DNA from: Monosporascus cannonballus
Taxonomy: Eukaryota > Ascomycota > Sordariomycetes > Xylariales
Assembly (NCBI GenBank): GCA_004154925.1
Contig: QJNS01000081.1
Span: 62,001 to 126,000 of the forward strand
DNA: 64,000 nt
Direction of reading: 5' to 3'
Shown here: positions 37,821 to 48,470 of the stretch, piece after piece
Layout of the letters: every line of letters begins with the position of its first letter
How positions within the stretch are numbered: the first letter of the stretch is position 1
The notes under the pieces: generated by a model
Databases searched by the model: none
Seen by the model: the letters and a program-made list of their open reading frames with translations, nothing else
Told to the model about the DNA's origin: nothing
Program-made: the position numbers and the translations under genes

Positions 37821-38869
37821 TGAAATTAATATATATAAACAATAAAAACAAAACGCATATAGTGAATATTAATATATTTAATAGAACTATATATAATTTC
37901 TATAATAAATAGACTCTATTAATATTTATTGAACTATATCGTTTTTAAAAAATAAAAGTGATTATAATAATTTAAAATTAATCCGTTAGTTATTAATTAA
38001 ATTTAAAAATAATCCAAGTATGTTATTTAACAGGTATATAATTCCATAGTTTTGAATTAAACCTTTTCATATTTGCGAATATTAAAGTAAAAATAAAATA
38101 TTAAATTATTAATATGGAAATTCGCTATTTGCTTTATTAACTTAATTAGTAATACGATGTATATAATAATTAAATTGATTATTTAAAGATTTTACAAATA
38201 TAAAAGATTTTTAAACACTATTTTAATAACGTAAAAAAATATACTTTTCGAAAGCTAATTTATATACTATATATATTTATTTATTTCTAGAACATATACC
38301 CTTATTAAATATATCGCTTACTATAAAGCAAATCAATCGACGCTATAATGTTCTCGTAACGTTATCGGTCGTATATATACCGTTAATATATATATTAATT
38401 ATATTTATATGGGACGAAAATAACAATTTACTCTAGAAATAAAATACTCAAAAGATAAAACTATTTGTCGTAAACTTTCAAATATCTTATATGTATTTAG
38501 TTGTTTATGAAACAAATATATTTCCAGCTTTTTTATTAGAAATCCGAAACCTTATATATTATCATTATATCAACTAAAATAAACGAAAAGCTATACTGTA
38601 CATTTATTACATTTTAAGACGTTTAGTTTTTTAAAGAATTTATTAGTAAGCATAATTAAAATAAAGATTATGTTATCAAATTAAAATTTTAAGTTTGCGA
38701 ATAATTATAAAAATATTAAAATTAAAAGTTCCGTAATTAATATTTATTACAGAAGTTATAATTAATAATTTTGGCGATTTTATATAATATAATTATAAGT
38801 TAATTTAAAAATTACGATATATTATTAATCCATGTTTTAAAACTTTCATTATTTTTATAAATAAAATTT
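37821..38869. other. AT-rich DNA, nothing recognised
   Basis: No motif or repeat identified. Confidence 0.4.
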
Positions 38870-38911
38870 ATAAAACGGTTTAATCAATATATTAAACCCC
38901 TAACCGTTATT
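38870..38911 (+). repeat. terminal fragment of a 10271-family LTR
   Basis: ACGGTTTAATCAATATATTAAACC, read as its two halves, and then CCTAACCGTTAT follow the end of the LTR (GGTTTAATAGTTGGTTAAACC...CTAGCCGTCACA) with transition changes. It is short, so the call is tentative. Confidence 0.4.
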
Positions 38912-38925
38912 TCTTAATCAAAAGC

Positions 38926-39010
38926 TTTAACTGTATTTACGCCTATTACACCGCAAGCACAGCCACAACCTTCAAAATAGGGTCCTAATCGCAGTAAGGC
39001 AAACCAATAT
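38926..39010 (+). repeat. second copy of the 19.26 kb dispersed repeat
   Basis: See 19258-19345. This copy keeps GCACAGCCACAACC and CAAAATAGGGTCCTAAT. It directly precedes an LTR insertion. Confidence 0.45.
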
Positions 39011-39133
39011 CTCGATCCGCAGTATTACGACCTAACCCAAAACCGGCCGCGAAAAACGGTCGGATTCATACAAATCGGTTACGTAATTTGGATATCTCTC
39101 CGCATCAAGATGCAGAAAAATCCATACAGGACC

Positions 39134-39296
39134 TGTCAGATATAAGGGATATTAATTATGTATATCTTGTTAACTAATTGCAGGTACTTTAAAACGCGCA
39201 CTGTACTTTAAGGTGATTTAATCCCGGAATATATATGTTCCGATTAAAGGGAATCTTCCGTATATAGAGTACTAAAATACCCCCTGCTAACCGACA
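39134..39296 (-). repeat. 3' LTR of the copia element (163 bp)
   Basis: Starts TGTCAGATATAAGGG and ends CCCCCTGCTAACCGACA. It contains the palindrome GGAATATATATGTTCC. It pairs with 44485-44647 with mostly transition differences. Confidence 0.9.
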
Positions 39297-40369
39297 TACC
39301 CCTTTAATACCTTAAAGTATTTATAATATTAATTATTATAATTCCTAAAGCTATAATTATTTATTTCACTTTTCCTTTAACGATTAAATTTTCCTAATTA
39401 ACTAATTTCTTTTTAAAAATCTTTTGTAAAACGTTTTTTTGCCAATCGAATACTTCCGTAATATCTATTAGTTTTAATTACTTTTTAAAATGCTTAAAGG
39501 GTTTACGTAATAAGGCTTTTATTAAACCGTCGGCTAATATATCGCTCGTAAACGTATAATTTATTTTAATTAAATCGTTTTTTTGTAGCTTATTATAATT
39601 AATAATTATATATATTTATATATCGCAATTTCGTTATTAATGAGGTAATATCGGCGTTAATAAGCCGAATAGTTTATTAATTATCGTATTATATATTTAA
39701 CGGTCCTATACTTAATGTAATTTTTAATTTTTTAATTAATTAAAAGTTAAATAAGGTTTTTTTTATAACTTATATAAAAAATAATAATTCCGTTTTTATT
39801 ATAAAAATAATTAATATATTTTATTTATTCGCTTATTATTTTATTATTTTTCGAAAAAACTTTATAACGTAACTTTAGGAATTCTTTCGGTCGATTATAT
39901 TATTCGGAAAATAAACGTTATTCCAAATATTTAATAAATATTTACTTTCGAATCATAACCTTAATGTTTTAATGCTAATTAAATATAATATAATTCGATT
40001 AATAACTTTATGATATATGTTATTAGGGTTCAAGTTAAATAGGATAAATCGGGATACCATAAAGGATATATCGGATTACATATTAATTATTACGAAAAAA
40101 ATGAAATCAATTTTTTTTAATATTTGTAAATAAAATCTGGATAAGCTAAATTAGGATTTAGCAATAACTTAATATTAATTATAGGTATTTTAAAGAAGTT
40201 ATTTAAATTTCCTTTAGGTATTAGATTAACTAATTTATTTATAAAATTAAATTAAAATAACCAGATTTTTCTATTAGATTTATTTTTAATTATTTCGATA
40301 TCGAAAAACCATTTATAAATCCTTATTCCTTATTAAGGTATACCGTTTTTATATTTATTGAATTAATTA

Positions 40370-40440
40370 ATTAACGAAATCTTAATCTTTTGCACGATAT
40401 ATTATAATAATATCGTTTACAAAAAAAATAAATACCTTTT
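40370..40440 (-). pseudogene. copia reverse transcriptase catalytic segment
   Basis: The minus-strand frame reads VFIFFVNDIIIIYRAKD. Copia RTs have (V/L)xLYVDDIxIxGxxxxD here. The first aspartate is changed to Asn, a GAC-to-AAC transition as RIP would produce. This fixes both the superfamily and the orientation. Confidence 0.8.
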
Positions 40441-43400
40441 AATGAATAAAATAATAAAGTTTGTAAAAAACGGGATTAAGTCCTAACTTTTTAAATATCT
40501 TAATAAAATCCTTTTATCATAACAAAAATAATTCCCTTAGTTTATATAATATTTTTTTAATTAAGAAAAATTTGCCATATTACAAATATCCTAGGGGCGT
40601 TTTTATATATATTTTATAAAGTAAATTGGTATTTATAAAGACATTTATAACGTTATACTACTTAAGTTTTAAATTAAATCTAACCGTAATGACAATTAAA
40701 GTTCGAAATAACTTTTTAATAAAGGTAATTGCATATATATTGCTATAAAAAGTTTTAAATTATTAATTATTGCGTATAACAAAACGGACCTTATATTTTT
40801 GGAATTAGTTATATTTATTAAATTTGTAAATATATATTTATATATATTTTAAAACCTATTTTCTTTTAGCAAAAAACTAATTAACGGCTTTTTAGGATTA
40901 TATCTCCTTATAGTTTTATAAATAAGCCTTTTCGATTTTACGGAATATCTTTTTTAACAGATATATACTTAGTTTTTTATGGTCTTACGGCGATAACGGT
41001 AAATTACACTTATGTATTTGATTTTATAACTTAAATACTTTTTTATATGCTAAAATATTATCATTTCTTTAATTAAAATAGTACGTATTTCGAGTAATTA
41101 ATTTTTTTTAAATTTCCGTAACTTATTAGCCGGTTATCGTACGCATTTACAAAAAAGGTTAAACGTTTTATATTAAATAGGGCTTTTTATATTTTATATT
41201 TATTTCGGATAATACTTTCTTAATACGGAACATATAAAAAGCTTACGTTTATAACCCGTAAGGTACTTTTATTTTTTACCGTTACTTTGGGTTAAATAAT
41301 ATAAAGAAAACTTAAGGTTATATTTATTTTTTCCGTCAGCGTAATAATCGTAATAATTGTTAAGGTAAATACGAATAATAATAATGGTTTAAAAACGGAA
41401 ATAATTCGAATATAACGGTTGTATAAAAATAATTAATCCTTTACGAACAAACTTATTTTTCCTTATTCCGTACGTATTTTGCGTTAATATTTTTCTGGAA
41501 TTATTTCTTTTATTTAGCCGGTAATTAAATTATTTTATTTAGATTTTTATTTTTCTTTATATATAAATTAAATAGTTATCGTTTTGATTAAGTATTTTTA
41601 TTTATCGGAATAAGTTTTATAACCTTTTTTTTATAATATGCAAAAAGTTGTTTTTTAAATTTTTAATACTACTTAAAAAGGTGGTTTTTTTTTATTAAAT
41701 TATACATTTCGAATAATAATAACTTTATTAATTAATAGGTTCTAAATTTCGTAAATATTTGTAAATCGGAAGCTGATAAAGTAATTAATTTATATTTTAG
41801 AATTTAGGTTTTATAATTTTTATTTTTTTTATAGTAATAATTGTTATAACGTAAGCTATATAGCCGTAGATTCGTAAGTAAGTTTATTAAAGTTTTCGAT
41901 TAAATATTATAATGCTAGTTTTATACGTTAAGTAAATATAATAAATTTCGTATAAGCTTTGTTAAAAAAATATATATATTTAAACGTACGATTATATAAA
42001 TATATTACCGTTTTAAAGATATATACGATTTAGAACGAAAGTAATTTAACGTTATTTCATATCGTAATCGTTTTTTTCTGAATTATATTTTTAAACGTTT
42101 TGCACTTCCGTTTTATGCTTAAATATATGGTATTAAAAATTTAAGTTTAATATTAAAAAGAAATAATTAAAATATATTTCGAAATTAATAATTTTTCAGA
42201 ATTTCGTTATTATATTTGATTATTTATAAAAAAAATTTATTTTAGTTTTTTAGAATTTTTAGGAGGTATCGAAACGTTATAATTAATATATTTTATTTTC
42301 GGTTTTTAAAATAAATATTTCAAATAAAACTTAATTATTTATCGGCGGTAAATATAACGTATTTATGTCCTTTAAGATTTTTTTCAAAATCTTTAAAATC
42401 GATAACGATTTTTTATCCTAACCAGGATATTTCTTTTTTTGGCTTACGGCGTATTAACCTTTTAGTTTTCGCCTTGCCATATATTTAATATTCGATTGTT
42501 ATAAAACTCTTTAGGCGGATTTCTTTTATATAGGATTATAATTAAATAATTATTTCGGGTTCTAAACATCTTAATTTTAAGTATTATGTAATGTCGTTAT
42601 CGATTTGTAATAATCTTGTTATTTACGAATTAACGTTTCGTTTATAAGTTATTAAAATTATATAAGTAATTATTATATTAATATTTTCGATAACGAATTT
42701 ATTAAGTCTATTTAGTAACGTAATAATTATTTAATTATTTTTTTCGAATAAAATATTAGGTTTTTCGATTATTTTACCAGGAACCTTTTTTTCGGAATTG
42801 CTAAAAAGATATTACGTTATATACGAAATTTTCGCAATATATTATGTTATACAAACGTAATATTGTGGTACCGTTAGGGTTTCGAAAAATTATATTAATT
42901 TCTTTATACTCTTTAATTAAAAGGAAATTATTATTTACATATATTCTATTACTTTATACGGTAAATTTAAAATTCAAAAATATATTAATTAAGTTAAAAA
43001 TATATATCGTAAACCTTAAGTCCAAAATAATTAAATTTTATAAAGGATAAAATAAAATGTTTATAGCGTTATGTTAATTAAGAATTAAAAAATATGCTAG
43101 TATTTGTTATACCTTTTTTAAGAATTAATTTAGTTTTTATATAATAAATTTTTCTATAGTTTTCGATAGGCGGTCGATTTTTTCTTTTAAAAACTAATCG
43201 GTAAAAATTTATCCTTGGATATATGTTATTATTTTATTGTTAAAACGGAAATTTTCTAGAGCTTTTTTAAAAAATGCATAATAATAATTAAATAATACAT
43301 AGTAATTAATTAAGTATGTTTTATAACAAGTACCTTATACGTTTAATTTTTAACGTTTTCGCTTATTATCGTTTCGGTCCGTATAAAAACCTTTACGGTT

Positions 43401-44484
43401 ATTTTGTTTCGGTTTACGGCTTAAGGTTTTTTTTTTGCGGTTAAAGGTTAATATTTTTGGGATTTTCTTAATTTAAATCGTTTTAATTAAGGAAATTTGC
43501 AAATATCTCGTAAAACGTTAAAAACGTTACCTTAATATTTTGTAATATAAATATAAGATAAAATAGAGCTTAATAATTTAAAAAATTAACTATTATTTTT
43601 TAAAAGTTAATTATACCGTTATCGATTTCGGCTTTTTTACCATTTAAAAAATAATAATTTATGTCTTAATTATAAGGGCTAATATTATATATAAGTTATT
43701 AATTTATATAATCGTCGTTTTTATTTCTGGAATATTATATTATTATTTTAAGATTATAATTTTTTGTTATCTTACGATTTATTCGTTTAATTCTTTGCCA
43801 AATTTCGAAATTTACTTTAATATTTCGCGATATTTTCGTTAAGTATTAATTAGGAATCTGCTATTATATATTTTACCGGATTCGCTTAGGTCAACGTATT
43901 ATTTTTGTAAATCTTTTCCTGGAAAAAAGCTAATTTTTTTAATTATTGGAAATACCGATTTTAAAACTTATTTCGTAAGGTCGTTAATATTTTTGCGGAA
44001 AATATCGTATTTCCGATTTTTGTAAATATACGCCGTAAAATCCTAATTATAGGTTTATTTGCTTTTGGTCATTATTTTAAATGTATTCGTTGAGTAATTT
44101 GTATAATCGATTTTTTTGGTAATTCTTTCGAAAAATATAAATATGGATAAAAAACCGCTTGGGGTATTAATTCGTATCGTATGGCAGATTCGTTTCTTTA
44201 AGTTGGAAATTATATTGAGTTTTGTAAATTTAATAAATTATTAAAAGTTTTAATTAAGATCGATATAATTCCAAATATAGAACGCGTATATTTTAAATTG
44301 GAATTCGCCTTTAAAGCAACCCTAGTTTTTGAGTCCTTTATAAATAATTGAGGACGTTAATAGTATGGTCGTTATTATTATTATTAGCGTATTTCGATAA
44401 TTACAATTAATATATAGCCTATATCGTTTTAGCAATAGTTAATTAATTGATATATGCCCTAATTAAGCGAATAAGACTTTTAAT

Positions 44485-44647
44485 TATCAGATATAAGGAA
44501 TATTAGTTATGTATATTTTGTTAATTAGTTGCAGGTGCTCTAAAACGCGCATTGCACTTTAAGGTGATCTAGTCCCGGAACATATATGTTCCGATCAGAG
44601 GGAATCTTCCGTATATGGGGTGCTAGAGCACCCCCTGCTAGCCGACA
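44485..44647 (-). repeat. 5' LTR of the copia element (163 bp)
   Basis: Starts TATCAGATATAAGG and ends CACCCCCTGCTAGCCGACA. It has exactly the same length as the partner at 39134 and is less mutated toward its outer edge. It contains the palindrome GGAACATATATGTTCC. Confidence 0.9.
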
Positions 44648-44915
44648 GGACCCATCGTATCTAATAAAATTGGATCTGAGATAATTTCAAAATCTAATTA
44701 AAAATTAATTAACTTACATAAAATATATACATTTGTTACTTTTATAATTTAAATAGTAATAATATGCAATATATAATTTCGTTACTTAAAATACCTTTAG
44801 TATTACGAGACGTAACCAGTTACTATATCTATTGCTCAGATTCCCACGATACTCCTGCCAACATAAACCTGTACGACTAAGGTTTAATAGTTGGTCAAAC
44901 CTGTTAGCCGTCACA

Positions 44916-45589
44916 CAGAGAGGATAACCACGGGATGGTGCAGCGCTTCATCAACGGTTGCAGCTGCACAATCTCCAGTGACAGTGGCTCCATCGCCTAT
45001 CGACGCGGCAGATACATACATAACCCTGCCTATAAGCAGCGGACGGTCAGGTGCCAAGGTGCGACCCCCTTTCTGGAGCCCAGCGCCCCACCAGTGAGGG
45101 TCCGGTTTGTGTATATATATGGGGGCTTCGCCCCCGAGTAGTTAGAAAGAGGCAGGCGTTAATGGTCATCTATTCACTTCCCATACTACGAACTGCTTGC
45201 TAGGCTCCTTCTTCTGCCTTTCCCTCTGTACTTTACCCTTTTCTTCGATACGGACCGGGGAGTAGAATTTCCGGTTGCATAACTGAAGCGAAGTTTGTTG
45301 GTAGGGTGATTTGGTAGCAAAATCACGCGGGAACGGAAGGTTGCTGTGCTGCTTATTCACTTAACCAATAGCCCGAAACGTGTCTCAGCGTTGGCATCCC
45401 GTTGCAGCATTATGGCTATTGCCGGGAAGGCCAAGGGGGGAATAAACTTGCGGACCGTCAATAGAATAACTACTTGTTACTCGACAAAGAACTAGCCCAT
45501 TCGCCATCTCAAGGCTTATCCCATTCTGAACAATGGGCTGGTACAATCATGTGCTTCTAATCATTACCCGGTGTACATCCGAGAGTCTC
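44916..45589. other. unmutated 3' flank of the aldoxime dehydratase gene
   Basis: About 670 bp of GC-normal DNA between the LTR edge and the gene's stop codon. Two short open frames (68 codons from an ATG at 44935 on plus; 64 codons from a GTG at 45360 on minus) have no recognised motif, and I do not call them genes. A strong hairpin lies at 45121-45135. It may hold the transcript's 3' end or remnants of a lost gene. Confidence 0.45.
45121..45135. other. perfect GC hairpin GGGGGC-TTC-GCCCCC
   Basis: Six G/C pairs with a three-base loop, next to an alternating TATATATAT run. In fungi this does not imply a bacterial-type terminator. It could be a transcript-end structure or a transposon-derived hairpin. 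Confidence 0.5.
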
Positions 45590-46657
45590 CTAATGTGTCA
45601 CCAGCATCCCGGTCCCTGGATGACAACTAATGTACTCGAAAAACTGCTGCTCGGGCTCAAGGACCAGTACTTCATGAAAGACGCGCAAGGTGACATTGTT
45701 GTTTAGCTTCTTCGCATAGCGGTGGAAGCTACCAAATATTGCGAGATGAGTCGGGTGTTCCTTGCACCAGCTCTCGAGCGAGGCAAGGTCGTCAAAGTAG
45801 GCCAGGCCAAACGTGCGGTCCTTATTGGCCTTTCTTATGGACGGGTCGATAATGTCCATAAATCGGCAGCTGAAACAGCCCACTTCATCCCCATGGTCAC
45901 GCAAAAAGTCCATGCCCCTGGTCAGCACCGGGTGCATCGTCTCGAGGTACAGCTCGCGCTCCTCTTGCGTTGTACCTAGCCAGTCCTGCCCGGAGCGAAT
46001 GACAGTGAGATTCTTCCTACCGGGAATGCGGACTCGGCCACTAACATCAGATGTCAGGGGAGGCTTGAAATCGTCGGCAGTGGCCTTGGTCCCAACGAGG
46101 TCATCAGTCTGAGCACTGGGCAGCCGATCGCGCATGCTTCCCCAGTACCCATGCTCCTGGATCTGTCCGCTCCAGCCCTCCCTCATGTGGGCAGAGCCCT
46201 CTGGCCACTCGGTATTGAAGATGGTCTCGAAACGGTCCATTGTCGGGAAGAAGACCTCGAGGAACCATCCGTGCTTGTGGTCTTCTGGTTTCAAAGCCTG
46301 CCACCAGTTCCGGAACCCCGACTGCGCTGCCCAAGCTTCGTAGGCGGCATTGCTTGGCCAGTACGCCAGAGCTGCAATGTTGCGAAAGCCCTTGTTGTCC
46401 GTGACGGACGCCCACTCCGAGAATGAAGGGGGGCTGTTCTCATAGGCCAGGAAGGTCGATAGTTTGGACTGGGCGGCTCCATCTACTTCTGAGGCTGACT
46501 TGTATTGGGCCCCCAGAATGGCCATGACCAGGTCGGAGGCATTCTTGGGGAATCGCGCGCTGTGTGACGGATACGGGGGCTGGAAGTCGGTGGAGGGAGT
46601 CTTTGCCGGCCGGGTGCGCTCGCGCCGGAGATGTTCTGGGATGGCACTATCAAGCAT
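45590..46657 (-). CDS. haem-dependent aldoxime dehydratase (phenylacetaldoxime dehydratase family)
   Basis: 355 residues, intronless, ending TAG. The frame opens at a TTG at 46783, but the first in-frame ATG is at 46657, and MLDSAIPEHLRRERTRP is a normal start for the family, whose usual length is about 350. The family uses a haem to dehydrate aldoximes (R-CH=N-OH) to nitriles in the cytosol. Visible motifs are GYWGSMRDRLP (170-180, distal-pocket Arg), VIRSGQDW (219-226, with the Ser expected to bind the oxime oxygen), HPTHLAIFGSF (301-311, with the likely haem-ligand His304) and FHEVLVL (327-333, distal His328). Assignment of single residues follows published bacterial members from memory. 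Codon use is balanced and there are no RIP-type stops. No nitrilase, amidase or P450 neighbour is present; transposon relics lie on both sides. Substrate may be phenylacetaldoxime, indole-3-acetaldoxime or an aliphatic oxime. Confidence 0.92.
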   Translation of the reverse strand: MLDSAIPEHLRRERTRPAKTPSTDFQPPYPSHSARFPKNASDLVMAILGAQYKSASEVDGAAQSKLSTFLAYENSPPSFSEWASVTDNKGFRNIAALAYWPSNAAYEAWAAQSGFRNWWQALKPEDHKHGWFLEVFFPTMDRFETIFNTEWPEGSAHMREGWSGQIQEHGYWGSMRDRLPSAQTDDLVGTKATADDFKPPLTSDVSGRVRIPGRKNLTVIRSGQDWLGTTQEERELYLETMHPVLTRGMDFLRDHGDEVGCFSCRFMDIIDPSIRKANKDRTFGLAYFDDLASLESWCKEHPTHLAIFGSFHRYAKKLNNNVTLRVFHEVLVLEPEQQFFEYISCHPGTGMLVTH

Positions 46658-46743
46658 GGTCAAACTGCTTCTGCAGCGGGGAACAGGGAGGCAGACGGGG
46701 TCGAAGGCAATGTCACGCCCTGGTATTGTGCCCCGTAGGTCAA

Positions 46744-46773
46744 TTAAGTACTTCGCGAAGAGGGTGGCTCCAT
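46744..46773 (-). promoter_or_regulatory. upstream open reading frame before the aldoxime dehydratase
   Basis: An ATG 116 bases upstream of the main start, in another frame, encodes MEPPSSRST and stops at TAA. If transcription starts upstream of it, it could lower translation of the dehydratase. The transcript start is not known, so this is only a candidate. Confidence 0.35.
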
Positions 46774-46880
46774 TGCTACCCAACGTTACCTATTCAGGCA
46801 GTGATCAGCATGGTATCCAGAGTGGAGGGTGGGGGTATTTACAATATACAGGGGCATTGAATCTTAATTTCTTTGCCAGG
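46774..46880 (-). promoter_or_regulatory. likely promoter region of the aldoxime dehydratase
   Basis: GC-normal DNA continues to about 46.86 kb and then collapses into AT-rich sequence. On the minus strand a TATATTGTAAA stretch near 46.84 kb is a possible TATA element. The 5' side of the gene thus has only ~220 bp before degraded DNA. Confidence 0.35.
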
Positions 46881-48074
46881 CCTATGAAATACTAAAATTC
46901 GGCAAAATTCTAATCTTTATACTGATAATATCCAAAGAAATACTGTTAATTATTCTCCTTAACGTCCTAGACAAGCTCGCAAGCTAAATAAGTTCGCAAA
47001 CTTTTTTTTGACACCTTTCGATAACAAATTCAAATTAATCGGATTCTTTTTAGTTAAATGTATTTATAACTTTTTTTACAAATATGCGTACTATATCCGG
47101 ATTTATTGTAAATCTTATATTTTCGGTTTTTATTTTAACATTTTTATAACAATTATTTTTAGTTCTTATTTATTGAAATTCGTTATTATTGGTTTCTTTT
47201 TCGGCTAAAAAGTTTATTCTTTTTATACAGTAAAATTTCTTTTTTAAAAAGGTTGATTTTTGATTAGTTGATATATATTAAAAAGCTTGTTCGTTTTACA
47301 TAATTGAGCATTTTTCTCTCAAAAATATAACTTCGTATAAAAGAAATAAATCGCTATTTGTTCAAAATGAATTACTCTAACCGTGTTTATGAGCAAATTA
47401 CGTTAATAATTTTTAATTTTTCTTTGCAAACAATGTGTCTTCGAAATATTTTACAAAAGATTAATCGAAATACTCGAATTATTATAACACTACTTTTGAA
47501 AAATATAGTTTTCGTAATGCGTCACGTATTTCAATATAACATACTTTTTCTTATATTGAAATTTTTAAAATAAAACATGAATTCAAATTTAAATTTAAAA
47601 TTAAATATTTGAAATCCAACATTTTATAACATAATTAAAATATTTACAAAACTTATTAATTTTTTAGTTATTGCAAGCTTGGAGTAAAAAACGAAGAAAA
47701 AGAAATGTTACTGATTAAACAAGATTAATATATAAATTAATTTTTAAAAATACATATTTTGAAAAAGAAAAAATCGTATAATGACCTAGTATCTCGAGTC
47801 GCAATAGGACGGTCGAAGCAAGACCTTAAACACCTTCGACCTCCACCTAAGTTATGTAATATAAATCCTAGTGGATTCACGAATTCAAAAATATGTAAGA
47901 TGAATCTATTTAAATCATCGAGTTTCAAAGATTACTTTGTATATACACTAGGAATAATTTTTATACTTAAAAATATATAGTAATAAATATATATATTTCT
48001 TGTGTTTATAATTTTAAAACTGTGAATTTATAATATATCACTTCATTCTGTAATAGTTTTTATTAATGTTAAAT
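46881..48074. other. AT-rich DNA with one GC-richer hairpin patch
   Basis: Mostly degraded sequence. A patch at 47780-47890 keeps balanced composition and holds an inverted repeat (listed separately). Short frames of 62-73 codons here are not supported as genes. Confidence 0.4.
47811..47841. repeat. 8-bp inverted repeat GGTCGAAG/CTTCGACC with 15-base loop
   Basis: A perfect 8-bp stem in a short GC-richer patch. The origin is unknown; possibly an end of a small transposon or a fragment of an RNA gene. Confidence 0.5.
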
Positions 48075-48470
48075 TGTTACGAAAATAGAGTTTTCGTTTT
48101 AAGAAGCCTCTTTTTAAAGTCTAGCGTAAGTTTCTAACGGCTAATCTCGGCTAATATATTTGGCCTTTTTAAGAAATCTAGATAATTTAGACTAAATTAT
48201 ATATATGTTATAAATCTATCATATATTTATATAAAAACAGAAGAAATATATTAAAATGAAATTTTTTAAACCAAATACCTATTAACTTAGTTTTTATTTT
48301 TAATTCATAATTTAAAGTTTTAATTAAAGATATGACTTTTAATAAATGGAAACATTTGTAAAGTCTTTTAACAAATATTTTATGAAATTCTATTTTGCTT
48401 AAATATTACGTATATATTAAAACTCTATTTCAGCTATTATATGCTTTAAGAAATATATAATACGTTTTTT
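48075..48470 (+). repeat. 5' LTR-like segment of element E
   Basis: Aligns with 55003-55430: GTTTTCGTTTTAAGAAGCCT against GTTTTTCTATTAAGAAAACC, AACGGCTAATCTCGGC against AACGGCTAAACTTCGGC, and so on. It is strongly mutated, so the limits are soft. Confidence 0.6.

Larger units (their letters stand above)
39134..44647 (-). mobile_element. Ty1/copia retrotransposon, complete but dead, TSD GGACC
   Basis: Two 163-bp LTRs (39134-39296 and 44485-44647), TGTCAGATATAAGG...GCCGACA, enclose 5.2 kb. A perfect 5-bp duplication GGACC flanks them (39129-39133 and 44648-44652). On the minus strand a polypurine-like TAAAGGGGTA abuts the 39134 LTR, and the RT catalytic box is readable near 40.4 kb, so the element runs on the minus strand. 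Gag and integrase are expected between about 41.5 and 44.4 kb but are too mutated to delimit. No open frame survives. Confidence 0.9.
39023..44915 (+). repeat. solo LTR of the 10271 family, split by a copia element
   Basis: The left part, 39023-39133, starts TATTACGACCTAACCCAAAA (fresh form TGTTACGACCTGACAAGCC). The right part, about 44653-44915, continues and ends TGTTAGCCGTCACA. Removing the copia element and one GGACC copy gives an LTR of about 374 bp. The right edge is almost unmutated, while the middle is AT-collapsed. The bases outside (CGCAG / CAGAG) do not make a clean target duplication. Confidence 0.7.

Noticed and set aside
44891..45141. Two overlapping 68-codon frames between the LTR edge and the GC hairpin
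   Set aside because: One lacks an ATG start and the other (ATG at 44935) has no motif, leader or context; they overlap in different frames.
45166..45360. 64-codon minus-strand frame downstream of the dehydratase
   Set aside because: It starts at GTG and has no recognised domain. The composition is plausible, so a lost gene fragment is possible, but that cannot be supported.
46658..46783. 42-residue N-terminal extension of the aldoxime dehydratase
   Set aside because: It begins with TTG and has no ATG; the family start and length fit the ATG at 46657.
45722..46895. Several plus-strand and alternative minus-strand frames of 63-143 codons over the dehydratase
   Set aside because: Shadows of the real coding frame, without recognisable domains.
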